Shown here piece after piece: positions 24,750 to 34,035 of a DNA stretch of 64,000 nucleotides. The position numbers were made by a program, and so were the translations under genes. The notes beneath the pieces were generated by a model. That model was not told where the DNA came from, did no database searches, and saw only the letters and a program-made list of their open reading frames with translations. Source of the stretch: Pseudarthrobacter sp. W1I19 (lineage in GTDB: Bacteria; Actinomycetota; Actinomycetes; Actinomycetales; Micrococcaceae); assembly GCF_030817835.1 (NCBI RefSeq), contig NZ_JAUSZR010000001.1, forward strand, positions 2,046,001 to 2,110,000. The letters run 5' to 3'. Each line of letters starts with the position of its first letter. Within the stretch, counting starts at the first letter, position 1.

Positions 24750-25496
24750 TTAGGCAGTCGCCAGCACGGGGTTACGCCCCTCGAACGCTTCTCGCTGGAA
24801 GCCCTTGATGAGCAGCCACAGGGGCAGTGCGAGCTCGAAGAAGAAGCCGGGCATCGTGAGATAGAGGCCGATCTCGACCCCGAACAGCTCGGCGATGGTT
24901 CCAGCGACGTGGCTCGTGTACCCGATCAGGCCCGAAACGGCGAGCCATCGTGGGACCAGCCGGGTCTTGAACAGCAGCGCGCATAGGAAAATTGCGCCGA
25001 CGCCGAGCGTCATCTGGCCGACCTGGTAGGCCATGCCGTTCAACTCGACCAGGATCGTGCCTAGGGTCGCGGCGCCGGGCTCACCGGCGCGTTCAGACAG
25101 CGGGACGAGCATGAGGACCGCGAGGGCGCCGATGCTCAGAAAAACTACCTGTGTGATCAGGGCAGCGAAGTACGTCAAGGCGGTCCGTTTGCTGTGGCGC
25201 TCCAGGATCGGAAAGAAGAGAACTGCCTTGGCGATGTCAACCGCTGTGTTGAGGAGCATGAGGAAGGCTCCAAGGGCGAGCAGCGTTTGAAGCGGGGCAA
25301 TTGTGTTCAGGAAGTCCGGGCCGTGGACCAGAGAGGCGACGACGGACGAGCCGCTTCCGTAGACGAGGAAGCCGGCCAAGAACAGCCCTCCGAGAATCCG
25401 TGAGTGCTTCATGCGGGAGCCGGACAGCTCGCTCGGAGGCGGATCTGCTGGACGGGGGGAGGCGATCGCAGTGGGGGAAGATGTTGCCTGGTTCAT
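24750..25496 (-). CDS. DUF4386-type membrane protein
   Basis: 248 residues. A polar 35-residue N terminus is followed by six hydrophobic segments: ILGGLFLAGFLVYGSG, LLALGAFLMLLNTAVDIAKA, LTYFAALITQVVFLSIGALA, QVGQMTLGVGAIFLCALLFK, WLAVSGLIGYTSHVAGTI and FFFELALPLWLLIKGF. The ending (E…LPLWLLIKGF) is the DUF4386 signature. Function unknown. Two other proteins of this type are encoded at 29645 and 31924. Confidence 0.78.
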   Translation of the reverse strand: MNQATSSPTAIASPRPADPPPSELSGSRMKHSRILGGLFLAGFLVYGSGSSVVASLVHGPDFLNTIAPLQTLLALGAFLMLLNTAVDIAKAVLFFPILERHSKRTALTYFAALITQVVFLSIGALAVLMLVPLSERAGEPGAATLGTILVELNGMAYQVGQMTLGVGAIFLCALLFKTRLVPRWLAVSGLIGYTSHVAGTIAELFGVEIGLYLTMPGFFFELALPLWLLIKGFQREAFEGRNPVLATA

Positions 25497-25674
25497 CAGA
25501 TGTCCTTGCGGGTTGGAAGTGACTGTGTATCCAGCGTGCCCGTCATCCTTTACCCGTCGAATCCGGGTAAGTACGTAGCCGGCACTGAAAACCTGGGGCA
25601 GTCAGGCCCGATTTGCGTACCCGCTCGGTGTTTCCCGGGATACGGTGCCGTTGCCGCGGGGTGAGTCTGGGACT

Positions 25675-26067
25675 ATGAGTTATTTTTTGGTCGAGATTCC
25701 GGTCCCCCAGTCCGACAGGGTCGATGTTGGCCGTGCGATGCGGACCCTCCGAGTGGCTCAGTCGAGGCTGTGGGAGAGAGCGGTCGCCGTTCGCCCTCTG
25801 CTGGCCGGAGTGACAGACCAGGAGGGTTGGATGGTCTTCCTGATGGAGGCGGTGACCATTGAAGCGGTGCGCAGTCTCGTATCGCTGGCCTTGCTACCTG
25901 CCGGGCGGATCCGCGAGATTCTTTACGTGGCGTTGCCGGGCGCCGGCTGCAGCCTTTCAGGCGACCGGGGGCCGAAACCAGGCACCGATCTTGCTCCTCG
26001 AGTTGATGCCGAGCTTGTTGAGGATGTTGTAGATATGCGTTTCCACGGTTCGTTCGGAGACGAATAG
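25675..26067 (+). CDS. Small protein resembling the muconolactone isomerase-like family; 3' end overlaps the kinase gene
   Basis: ATG 25675 gives [20 protein letters not shown], then [20 protein letters not shown] and [20 protein letters not shown]. This ~95-residue ferredoxin-like unit resembles muconolactone isomerase-like proteins. The frame continues another ~35 residues, the last 111 bases lying antisense to the 3' end of the large kinase gene. The natural product probably ends near 25960, and the tail looks like read-through caused by loss of the original stop. Confidence in the family is low to moderate. Confidence 0.5.
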   Translation: MSYFLVEIPVPQSDRVDVGRAMRTLRVAQSRLWERAVAVRPLLAGVTDQEGWMVFLMEAVTIEAVRSLVSLALLPAGRIREILYVALPGAGCSLSGDRGPKPGTDLAPRVDAELVEDVVDMRFHGSFGDE

Positions 26068-29000
26068 GCGGCTGGCGATCTCTTTGTTGGTTAGTCCCTC
26101 CGCCGCGAGCTCGGCGATTTGCCGCTCTCGCTTGCTGAGGGGATCGGCCGTCTTGGGTGTGGGGCCGGCGGCGCGGGCCGCCTTTGTTCCAAGTGCGAGT
26201 GCCAGGGCGGCGTCATTGTCGAGTTGGGTGCCTTCGCGCAAAGCTCGCGAGTATCGTTCATTGCCGAGTTGAGCGTTCGCAAGCTTCGTGGCCTGCTCCA
26301 CGAGGGGGCGGATAAAGGGGCTGACGCGGTATCCGCCTTGCATTCGCAGCATGTCAGTGGCCCCTAGAAGCTTGGCGGAGCGTTCCGATTGGCCTGCCAT
26401 CGAGGCGTTGGCTGCCAGAGCCTGCAACCTGAGCACCAGACCGGGACGATCGTCGAGGAGAATGGTGGTTTTCAGCGCCTCGATCAGGGCCGATTCCGCC
26501 TCGGCATAGTCCCCGAGCATCATAGAGGCCACTCCTGCGCTGGTGAGGTGGGTGCTGAGCATGTAGATCTCATGTACGCGCCTACATAGCTCTGCGGCGG
26601 CCAGTCCCACCTCGCGCATCCGAACGAAGTCGCCGTCCATTGACGCGATCAGCGCCTCGGATTGGGCTGCGGCGATGTGCGCGATGTCGTTGCCTAGCGC
26701 GTCGGCGAGCTCGTGTGCCTCAACTGAGGCACGCCGGGCTGAGGGGAGGTCTGCGTTCATGACGTGCAACGCCGACTCCATTGCCAGAATCCGCACGAGT
26801 AGAACATCGTCGCCTCCACCGCGTGCGATTCGGGCGGCTTCAGCCGCCGCCTCCAGGCCCGCCGAGTGGTCACCCTGGGCCACGGCGAGGTAGCTTCGGA
26901 CGAACAAAGCGCGACCCCTTGCGCTCTCGTCGCTGGCTGGCGCTTCCAGGAGGAGGTCGATCCAGTGGACGCCCTCGCTTACCGCTCGGTTCGTCCAGTA
27001 CCGGCCCAGGCCGGTCGTCATCTTGAGGCCAACTTCGGCATAGCTGGGGTCTGTCAAGCAAAACCCGAGTGCCCCTCGGATGTTCTCCGCCTCGGCATCG
27101 AGTGCCTCGAGGAACGCAAGCGTGGTTTCGTCATCCACTTCGCGGCCGTCCGAGTCAGCTCGGCGGCACATCTCGGCAAAAAACGATAGGTGCGCGTGGC
27201 GGGCGAGGCGCTCCTCGCCGGCCTCGCGGAGCCGCATTAAGGCGAAATGGCGCATTGTCTCGTGGAGACGGTAGCGGGCCTGTCTGCCGGTTCGTTCGAC
27301 GTTGATGAAGGAACGGTCGACGAGAGCGGTGAGAGCATCAAGAACATCTGGCGAGGGGGGCGGCCCGGCAACGCAGACGCGCTCGGCGGCGTCCAACGTG
27401 AACGAAGCCGGGAAGACGGACAGGCGTCGCAGCACCATTCGCTCCTCGGAGCCGAGGAGGTCGTGGCTCCAGGCTATCGTTGCCTCGAGCGTTTGCTGAC
27501 GGGCTGGCCCCGCGGCACTGCCGCCGCTGAGCAGACGGAATGGGTCGCTTAGCCGTCCGAGCAGTTGCTCCACGCCCAGCGTGCGAAGCCGCCCCGCGGC
27601 AAGCTCGATGGCCAGCGGGATGCCGTCGAGCTGCCGAGCGAGTTCGACGATGTCCGCAACGTTGTTCTCGGTCAGCCTGAGGTCCGCGCCCGACGCGCCC
27701 GCGCGCTCGAGAAGGAGAGCAATCGCCTCAGACTGTGCCGCGCGTTCAGGGACCAGGGGCTCATCGGATTTCGGTAGCGACAGAGGGTCGATGGTCACGA
27801 CCCGTTCTCCGGCAATTCGGAGAGGTTGCCTGCTGGTCGCGAGAATTCTCAGCTTGGGTGCTTCACGGAGTAGAGAATCAGCAAGCACGGCGCACGCGTC
27901 TACCAAGTGTTCGCAGTTGTCCAAGACTAGGAGCATCTCCTTATCCGCGATGTGGTCGCTGAGCCGTGACAGCGGCCAACGGTCCGATTCATCGCGAAGC
28001 CCCACCGAGGTCATCACCGCCTGAGGGACGAGCTTCCCGTCATGGAGTCCAGCAAGTTCGGCGAGCCAGACCCCATCGGCGACTCCCCGCTCCAGGTCGG
28101 CCGCTGTTCGCAATGCGATGCGTGTCTTGCCCACACCACCCGGTCCGACGAGTGTAACCAGGCGGGAAGAGGCAAGGTTGGTTTTGACCTCCTGTAGTTG
28201 GCGCCGCCTTCCGATGAAGCTGCTGATCTCTGCCGGCAGGTTGCCTCGGCGGCGCTGTCGGGCGTCGCGGCTAGCTCGTTTTGAGGAACCTGCCACGTTC
28301 CCCAACCGGAGCCCTTGGGCCGCCTTAGCCAGATCCCCCGCTGAGGTGGGGCGGTCCGACGGATTCTTCGCCATGCAGGAGAGCACGAAGTTGCGCACCG
28401 CTGCCGGTACCTGCGAGGGCAGATCAGGCGGGGTCTCGTTCATGTGCGCCAGCGCGATCGCGACTGGCGATAGGCCGGTGAACGGGCGCCGCCCGGCAAG
28501 GGCCTCGTAGGCCACGATGCCGAGAGAGTAGATGTCCGTTGCCGGCGAAGCAGGGCGGCCGCTCACCTGCTCCGGGGAGATGTATTCCACGGTGCCCATC
28601 ACTTGTCCGGCAGATGTCAGAGGCACCTGGTCGGTGAGGCGAGCGATCCCGAAGTCTGTGATCTTCACTCGACCGCCAGGAGTGATGAGGAGGTTTCCCG
28701 GTTTGATATCACGGTGCGTGAGCCCTGCTGCATGCGCGGCCTGCAAGGCGGACGCGGTTTGCGCGACGATGTCGAGCACCCGGTCAGTAGGGAGGGATGA
28801 CTCCCGATTGAGAACCGCGGCCAGCGTCTCGCCGGGCACCAGCTCCATGACGAGGTACGCGGTGTTCTCCAGCTCGCCATAGTCATGGACGATGGCTATG
28901 CCCTCATGATTCACCAAGGCGGCGTTCCGCGCCTCCACGCGAAAACGCTCGAGGAAGCCTGGAGTGCCGACGTATTCGTCTTTGAGGATTTTGACCGCGA

Positions 29001-29115
29001 CTGTGCGGCCGATGAGTAAGTCAGACGCCTCCCACACATCTCCCATGCCACCAACCGCGACATGCTTCGATAGCTGGTAGCGGTCACTCAGAACAAGGCC
29101 AGCAGTCAGCCTCAT
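25957..29115 (-). CDS. Ser/Thr protein kinase - AAA/NB-ARC ATPase - TPR - LuxR HTH fusion regulator
   Basis: 1052 residues. Residues ~12-270 are a Hanks-type kinase: GGMGDVW, K42 in [15 protein letters not shown] at 134-141, DFG at 154-156 and [10 protein letters not shown]. Residues ~290-600 are an LuxR/AfsR-type ATPase: IGRRRQL, Walker [14 protein letters not shown], Walker [12 protein letters not shown], then ATSRQPL. Residues ~620-950 are helical TPR-like repeats. The C terminus (~985-1045) is a LuxR HTH ([20 protein letters not shown], then [20 protein letters not shown]). No transmembrane or PASTA segment, so it is cytoplasmic. It joins a phosphorylation input, an NTP switch and DNA binding in one chain. 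Neighbours give no clear regulon. Confidence 0.9.
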   Translation of the reverse strand: MRLTAGLVLSDRYQLSKHVAVGGMGDVWEASDLLIGRTVAVKILKDEYVGTPGFLERFRVEARNAALVNHEGIAIVHDYGELENTAYLVMELVPGETLAAVLNRESSLPTDRVLDIVAQTASALQAAHAAGLTHRDIKPGNLLITPGGRVKITDFGIARLTDQVPLTSAGQVMGTVEYISPEQVSGRPASPATDIYSLGIVAYEALAGRRPFTGLSPVAIALAHMNETPPDLPSQVPAAVRNFVLSCMAKNPSDRPTSAGDLAKAAQGLRLGNVAGSSKRASRDARQRRRGNLPAEISSFIGRRRQLQEVKTNLASSRLVTLVGPGGVGKTRIALRTAADLERGVADGVWLAELAGLHDGKLVPQAVMTSVGLRDESDRWPLSRLSDHIADKEMLLVLDNCEHLVDACAVLADSLLREAPKLRILATSRQPLRIAGERVVTIDPLSLPKSDEPLVPERAAQSEAIALLLERAGASGADLRLTENNVADIVELARQLDGIPLAIELAAGRLRTLGVEQLLGRLSDPFRLLSGGSAAGPARQQTLEATIAWSHDLLGSEERMVLRRLSVFPASFTLDAAERVCVAGPPPSPDVLDALTALVDRSFINVERTGRQARYRLHETMRHFALMRLREAGEERLARHAHLSFFAEMCRRADSDGREVDDETTLAFLEALDAEAENIRGALGFCLTDPSYAEVGLKMTTGLGRYWTNRAVSEGVHWIDLLLEAPASDESARGRALFVRSYLAVAQGDHSAGLEAAAEAARIARGGGDDVLLVRILAMESALHVMNADLPSARRASVEAHELADALGNDIAHIAAAQSEALIASMDGDFVRMREVGLAAAELCRRVHEIYMLSTHLTSAGVASMMLGDYAEAESALIEALKTTILLDDRPGLVLRLQALAANASMAGQSERSAKLLGATDMLRMQGGYRVSPFIRPLVEQATKLANAQLGNERYSRALREGTQLDNDAALALALGTKAARAAGPTPKTADPLSKRERQIAELAAEGLTNKEIASRLFVSERTVETHIYNILNKLGINSRSKIGAWFRPPVA

Positions 29116-29644
29116 CGAGTCAGCACCGACTTAGCCAGGCCACGCAGGGCGAGCACCAGTCATAAGATGTCTGCTGACCATCGCTGTCGGACACCGGTCT
29201 CCTTGCAGATTCGTTGGAGCGAGTCCCTTCTGAGCCGATGGGAGCATCCTCAACAGCTCGACTGGCGAGGTCACAGCCTTTGCTTCCAAGCCCAATGTTC
29301 CCGCTACACGACTGGAAAGACAACAGCCAGAACAAGCAACGGGATAGCCTGCCCCTCGGAGGCCGATGCACAACCAACGGGCAACGGTGGCGTCACGGGC
29401 GCAGGGGTTAGCGGCAAAACTTACGCTCATTTAGGCACCCCAGGCAAGTTCTAGGGCTAGCGCCTAAGGATCGAGGCGACACGAGGCAATCACCTACGTG
29501 ATTCTCCCATCTAACTGGAGCAGAGACTAACTGGTATGCACGGATGTTGGTGAGCCGGGAGTAGATGACCTCAAAGATGACACTGCTGTCCGAACGCCTA
29601 GTGCCGAGCCTGTCTTCCCACCCCCATCCCGTTAAGCTTGTGTT
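29116..29644. other. 529-base spacer upstream of two divergent genes
   Basis: It separates the kinase gene (minus) from the 29645 gene (plus) and presumably holds both promoters. I see no supported coding frame, tRNA or clear operator. AGGGCTAGCGCCTA (~29453-29466) is a short inverted word. Confidence 0.45.
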
Positions 29645-30049
29645 ATGTCCGGGGATACGATCGGCTGGCTTGAGCGTGACGCTGCAGAGCGGAAAGTGCT
29701 AATCAACGCAGCAGAAGAGAGCTATGTGCGTGAGTTGCTGCCAGCTAGCTTCGTGATTACGAAGGACGGGAAGCAGGAAGACGAACCGGCGCTCCCGCTT
29801 ACAACTGCTCGCAGCACGCTTGTTCGATTGATCATGATCACCACCGGGCTGGTTGGTACGTACATGGCAGTCGGCATGCTCTTTGGCCTCTGGGGTCCGG
29901 TATCGCCGCTGGCCGGATTCGGTGCCCTGGTCCTGGCCATCTGGGAGTTCGGGATGGGCATCTGGCTGGTCCTCAGGGGATTCAACCACGACGCCGTCGC
30001 CAGGCTCACTGCAACAGGTACCGGCACGGGCGGGGGAACGGTGCGATGA
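29645..30049 (+). CDS. Small membrane protein with a DUF4386-like C-terminal end
   Basis: 134 residues. A polar N-terminal half (MSGDTIGWLERDAAERKVLI…) leads into two hydrophobic segments at ~57-80 and ~85-110. It ends WEFGMGIWLVLRGFNHDA, like the last helix of DUF4386 proteins. No ribosome binding site is evident before ATG 29645, so it may be leaderless or the start may be elsewhere. Its stop overlaps the ATG of the oxidoreductase gene (ATGA), supporting co-translation. It could be a DUF4386 protein whose 5' part was replaced. Confidence 0.6.
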   Translation: MSGDTIGWLERDAAERKVLINAAEESYVRELLPASFVITKDGKQEDEPALPLTTARSTLVRLIMITTGLVGTYMAVGMLFGLWGPVSPLAGFGALVLAIWEFGMGIWLVLRGFNHDAVARLTATGTGTGGGTVR

Positions 30050-31053
30050 AAGCTGCCGTGTACCGCCGCTTCGGCGGCCCGGACGTGGTCCGGCTCGAGG
30101 AACAGCCCAAACCCACCCCGCGGCGCGGCGAGCTGCTGGTCAAGGTCCAGGCAACCACTGTCAGCGCCGCCGACTACCGGGCCCGGACCAAACACGTTCC
30201 AAAAGGGCTGAAGCTTCTCAGCTCGCTCACCCTCGGGTTTATCACCCCGCGCATCCCGGTCCTGGGCATGGACATCGCCGGCATCGTCGAATCAGTCGGT
30301 CCCGACGTCGCCCGCTTCAAGCCCCGCGACGAGGTGATCGCGATGCTGGGCGGGACATTTGGCGGCCACGCCGAATACGTCACCGTTCCCCAAGACGGGG
30401 CCGTTACAGCAAAGCCGGCGAACCTGACGTTCGAGGAATCCGCGGCGCTGGTCTTCGGCGGGATCACCGCCCAGGCGTTCCTCGGCAGGACCGGCATAGG
30501 TCCGGGGACGGCGGTGATTGTCAACGGGGCCTCGGGCGCCGTCGGGACCGCAGCCGTGCAGCTCGCAAACCTCGCAGGTGCCCACGTCACGGCAGTGTGC
30601 AGCGGCGTCAACGCTGACATGGTCCGTTCCCTTGGCGCCGGGACGGTTATCGACTACACCAAGGAAGACTTCACCCAGGCAGCGGCTGCCTACGACGTCA
30701 TCGTGGACTGTGTCGGCAACGTACCATTCCGGCGATTGCAGCCGCTGATCAAGCCCGGGGGAGCCCTGCTGTCTGTCACTGCCGACCTCATCGGGGTTCT
30801 GGCCGCAGGTCTGCGCTCACGCCGGACCGGGACGCACATCACCGCCGGCAACGTCCCGTTCACCGCTGCTGACCTCGCCCGAATCGCACAGCTGGCAGAG
30901 GCAGGACAATTCCGCCCCGTCATCGACCGCGCCTTCGACCTCACCGACATCGCCCAGGCACACCGGCACGTCAGCACAGGCCGGAAAAGAGGCAACGTCG
31001 TCGTGCGAGTCGCTGTTCCATCCACGCGCCAGTCGTCGGGCGAAATCAGGTAA
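30046..31053 (+). CDS. NAD(P)-dependent alcohol dehydrogenase / quinone oxidoreductase
   Basis: 335 residues of the MDR family: MKAAVYRRFGGPDVVRLEEQ, TTVSAADYRARTK, LGMDIAGIVESVG, GDEV-type loop RDEVIAMLG, then VIVNGASGAVGTAAVQLANL for cofactor binding and IDYTKEDF. Zinc ligands are absent. It resembles the enzyme at 23567 but is clearly divergent and lacks its N-terminal extension. The start overlaps the upstream membrane protein gene. Likely cytoplasmic reductase of quinones or enones; substrate unknown. Confidence 0.88.
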   Translation: MKAAVYRRFGGPDVVRLEEQPKPTPRRGELLVKVQATTVSAADYRARTKHVPKGLKLLSSLTLGFITPRIPVLGMDIAGIVESVGPDVARFKPRDEVIAMLGGTFGGHAEYVTVPQDGAVTAKPANLTFEESAALVFGGITAQAFLGRTGIGPGTAVIVNGASGAVGTAAVQLANLAGAHVTAVCSGVNADMVRSLGAGTVIDYTKEDFTQAAAAYDVIVDCVGNVPFRRLQPLIKPGGALLSVTADLIGVLAAGLRSRRTGTHITAGNVPFTAADLARIAQLAEAGQFRPVIDRAFDLTDIAQAHRHVSTGRKRGNVVVRVAVPSTRQSSGEIR

Positions 31054-31191
31054 CGCCTTTCCATTCTGGCAGCCCTCAAAGTGCCGTGAACCTATACTTA
31101 GCTCTCACGACCAGGATCTAGACAAGGCAGAGAAGACAGCAACAGGCGGACCCCACACTTTTCCAGACCGCCTTAACCACGGAGGACGCAC

Positions 31192-31788
31192 ATGACAGAC
31201 CTTGCCCAAGGCATCGAGCAGTTCGCCGTGACTCAGAAGCTCACCCTGATGGTGAACCGGTACGAAATACGTTCCGTGGCCGGAGACGGGCAGCCTGGGC
31301 ACCTGCTCGCCGTCGCCCAGCAGAAGCGGGCCGCTTTCAAAGAGCAGGTGACCTTCTACCAGGACGAGTCAAGGACCCTAGCGCTTTTCTCCTTTAAGGC
31401 CCGGCAACGCCTCGACCTCGGCGCCACATATGACGTGCTGGACGCTGGTGGACAACCGATCGGCAGCTTCCGAAAAGACTTCGGCAAGTCGCTGCTGCGG
31501 TCGACCTGGCACCTGGAAGCCTCCGGAGTCACAGTCACCGGAAGCGAACGCAGCCTCGGCGTCGCCATCGGCCGGCGCATATGGGAAGCGACACCCCTCG
31601 GAGACGCCATCCCTTCGCCCTTCCGCTTCCACTTCGACTTTGTCGACCCGAACGGAGAAGTGCTCATGACATCAGAACGGGGACGGTCCCTGCGCGACCG
31701 GTACCTGATCACCCTCCCAGGCGCACGACTCGACGGCCGGGTTGCGGCGGCGATGGCGGTCGCGCTGGATGCTCTCCAGTCCCGATAG
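31192..31788 (+). CDS. LURP-one-related / phospholipid scramblase-like family protein
   Basis: 198 residues, ATG after GGAGGACGCAC. All-beta repeats typical of the LURP-one/Tubby-like fold: TLMVNRYEIR, LFSFKARQRLDLGATYDVLD, GGQPIGSFRKDFGKSLLRST, then FHFDFVDPNGEVLMTSERGR. One C-terminal hydrophobic helix (LDGRVAAAMAVALDAL) closes the fold. Bacterial members have no firmly known role. Lone gene with its own ribosome binding site. Confidence 0.75.
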   Translation: MTDLAQGIEQFAVTQKLTLMVNRYEIRSVAGDGQPGHLLAVAQQKRAAFKEQVTFYQDESRTLALFSFKARQRLDLGATYDVLDAGGQPIGSFRKDFGKSLLRSTWHLEASGVTVTGSERSLGVAIGRRIWEATPLGDAIPSPFRFHFDFVDPNGEVLMTSERGRSLRDRYLITLPGARLDGRVAAAMAVALDALQSR

Positions 31789-31923
31789 AGCCGCACCGGC
31801 GCCCGATCAGAGAAGACTCCGCCTCCACCTGTTGCCTCATGTCAATAGGTCCGGGAACCGTGAGTCGTTGCCTCAGGGCGAATGTTTCCCTAGACTCCAG
31901 ACAGGGATGGCAGGGGAGGCGGA

Positions 31924-32598
31924 ATGACTGACGACCAGAGGACCGCGCGGATCTTCGGAGTCCTGTTCATCATCACGTTCCTCACCTCGATTCCTGCGGC
32001 GCTTCTGTTTGCGCCGGTTCTCGAAGACCCTGCTGGCTACTTCGCGGGTGGCGGGAGCGACACGCAGATCTATCTGGCCGCATTCCTGGAGTTTCTGCTG
32101 ATCATCTCGAACGTCGGAACAGCCGTCGTTCTCTACCCGATCGCGATGCGCCGCTACAAGACGCTCGCGATATCCTTCGTCGCCGCTCGAATCATGGAGA
32201 GTGTTTTCATTGCATCTGGGATCCTGTTCGTGCTCGCGATCGTCGCCCTGCGCCACGAGGCTCCCGAGGCAGCCGACGTCGCTGTCTCATTAGCAGCGCT
32301 GAAGGACTTGTCCTTCTTATTCGGCCCAGGACTTATCGTCCCCATCGGGAACGGCCTGATACTCGGCTACCTGATGTACCGCTCTGGCCTCGTCCCGCGA
32401 CGCATGGCCTGGTTCGGTCTCATCGGAGGGCCACTTCTCCTGATTGGGCAGCTTGGCGTGCTCTTCGACTTGTGGGAGGCAGGAAGCGCGGCGCGCGTCC
32501 TTGTCGTGCCGGAGGCCATCTGGGAGCTATTCGTCGGCTTCTACTGCGCTTTCCGGGGGTTCAGGCGGGATAGTCCGATCCTTTCCAGCGAGCCATGA
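31924..32598 (+). CDS. DUF4386 domain-containing membrane protein
   Basis: 224 residues, ATG 31924 after GGGGAGGCGGA. Starts ARIFGVLFIITFLTSIPAAL, with six hydrophobic segments. It contains VLYPIAMRRYKTLAISFVAA, the cytoplasmic YRSGLVPRRMAWFGLIGG loop and the ending EAIWELFVGFYCAFRGF, all typical of DUF4386. Its stop overlaps the next gene's ATG, so the two membrane proteins are probably co-translated. Function unknown. Confidence 0.82.
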   Translation: MTDDQRTARIFGVLFIITFLTSIPAALLFAPVLEDPAGYFAGGGSDTQIYLAAFLEFLLIISNVGTAVVLYPIAMRRYKTLAISFVAARIMESVFIASGILFVLAIVALRHEAPEAADVAVSLAALKDLSFLFGPGLIVPIGNGLILGYLMYRSGLVPRRMAWFGLIGGPLLLIGQLGVLFDLWEAGSAARVLVVPEAIWELFVGFYCAFRGFRRDSPILSSEP

Positions 32599-33350
32599 CT
32601 CTCGAGCCCACACCGGGTTCACGCAGCCCGCGGTCGACCGATGCCCTCCCCAGGCGGTGGCAACGGCTGCTCGCTCTGTCCGGCTTCGCGTTCGCAGTAC
32701 TCCTCCTCCTCGGTTGGTTCCTGAGCGGTGGCAACACACCGGACTACACGGCCACCGACGAGGACTGGAGGACTTGGGCGGGCGAGGTTGGGCCGAGGAG
32801 CGGCATCGGTGCGTCCCTCATCCTTTTTGGAGGCGTCGCGTTCTTGTACTTCGTGGCGACCATTCGAAGCACACTGGGGAGCGCGGAGCCGACGGTTCGC
32901 TGGTCCGGGACGCTAGGTTACGCCGCGTTCGGGGGGGCTCTCGTTGGCATCGCGGGCATCGGGATGGCCCTCGTTAACGTCGCATCCGCGACCAGTAGGG
33001 GTGCCGACGCGGATCCGGTCGCCATTAGAGCGGTGGCAGCCGCGTCCGCCGGCCCGTACCTGGTTGCCGCGATGGGCTTTGCCGCCTTCCTAGGCGCCGT
33101 CGGACTGTCGACACTGCGAAGCGGTTCCTTCCCCCGTTGGACCGGAGTCGTGGCACTAGTCGGGGCGGTCGCTTTCCTCATCACGTTCTTGACGGCCGTC
33201 GTAGGCCTCGGTAAAGACAGCGTGTTCGGGTACGGCTTTCTTCCTGGCATCCTGGCACTGGTGGTCTGGTCGATGGCCACGAGTATTGCTGAATACCGTG
33301 CAGTGCCGCCCTCCACACGCGGGCCCGCCCCACGAGAAGCCGAGGGGTAG
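32595..33350 (+). CDS. Multipass membrane protein of unknown function
   Basis: 251 residues, ATG overlapping the DUF4386 stop. Hydrophobic segments lie at about 26-46, 73-92, 104-125, 148-170, 178-200 and 210-232. A soluble loop NTPDYTATDEDWRTWAGEVG follows the first helix. No catalytic motif. The arrangement resembles other unannotated actinobacterial integral membrane proteins. The coupling suggests it works with the DUF4386 protein. Confidence 0.75.
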   Translation: MTLEPTPGSRSPRSTDALPRRWQRLLALSGFAFAVLLLLGWFLSGGNTPDYTATDEDWRTWAGEVGPRSGIGASLILFGGVAFLYFVATIRSTLGSAEPTVRWSGTLGYAAFGGALVGIAGIGMALVNVASATSRGADADPVAIRAVAAASAGPYLVAAMGFAAFLGAVGLSTLRSGSFPRWTGVVALVGAVAFLITFLTAVVGLGKDSVFGYGFLPGILALVVWSMATSIAEYRAVPPSTRGPAPREAEG

Positions 33351-33429
33351 ACCGACCCCGAGACGAGAGAGCACGCGTCATGTCAGTGCCCGGCGTCGGA
33401 GAAGCCATTCTGCACAAGGTGCTCCTCCA

Positions 33430-33549
33430 CGACAGGAACAATTCCGTAGGGCAACCCTCGCCGAGGACCTCGGCGGCGGCAGTGCACTCAAAGCGCTCGT
33501 GATCGAGGCCATCAACGAGGGCCTGCGCACACACCGAGAGCGACGTTAG
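33430..33549 (+). pseudogene. Ribbon-helix-helix-like protein, C-terminal scrap
   Basis: The frame ending at 33549 gives TLAEDLGGGSALKALVIEAI, then NEGLRTHRERR, like the end of small RHH antitoxin or partition proteins. The expected beta strand and first helix are not in frame. Weak evidence; treat as a possible remnant. Confidence 0.3.
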
Positions 33550-33943
33550 CGCATCGCGGAGGACCGCCCCCAGCTGCTGCAGATCCTCCGTGCCCGGCAA
33601 CGCCAGGGCGGAGGCAGTAGCTGACACGACTCTGCTTGAAGTCCGCCAGGTGATGGCGAGTGGACTACCGGCGCGGACTCTCCGGCTCTCCTGTGTAGTG
33701 TTAGCTGGCAGCCTCGAGCCTCTGCGGACTTCTGGTCGGTCTTCCTGAAGCACGTGGCTAGCCTCGAGCCGCCCACCCATCTCATGTTTCAACATTTGTC
33801 GGTCGGTCTTCTAACAGGTGGGCTCCCGCAAGGACCTGATCGCCGCCCGCTCACTACCGGACGATGGGCTTGATCGTCACGCCAGTTCCATCGTTGGATA
33901 GCACGAAGACGCCGTTGACCAGCGAAAACGCAGTACCAAGGCC

Positions 33944-34019
33944 ACCCACCTCCTAAAACAACTTTCACTGGCGTGACCACAAGACCTCCGTGCCACCAAA
34001 GTTGATATAGGAGGTGGGT
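33944..34019. repeat. 76-bp imperfect inverted repeat with ACCCACCTCCTA arms
   Basis: The left arm (33944-33966) reads ACCCACCTCCTAAAACAACT, then TT. The right arm (complement of 33998-34019) reads ACCCACCTCCTATATCAACT, then TT. About 19 of the first 22 positions match, around a ~31-base centre. Both arms start with the ACCCACCTC word that recurs at 34084, 48368 and 48536. It may be the fused ends of a mobile element or a recombination site. Confidence 0.65.
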
Positions 34020-34035
34020 ACCAAAATCCCCGGGA

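Larger units (their letters stand above)
33351..34035. other. Degenerate spacer at the left edge of the island
   Basis: Holds only scraps: a ribbon-helix-helix-like C terminus (33478-33549) and members of the ACCCACCTC repeat family. A diverged copy reading ACCCATCTCATG is at 33775. No complete gene. Confidence 0.5.

Noticed and set aside
29167..29454. Plus-strand frame of 95 codons upstream of 29645
   Set aside because: No ribosome binding site, no similarity, ends in the promoter region; treated as spacer.
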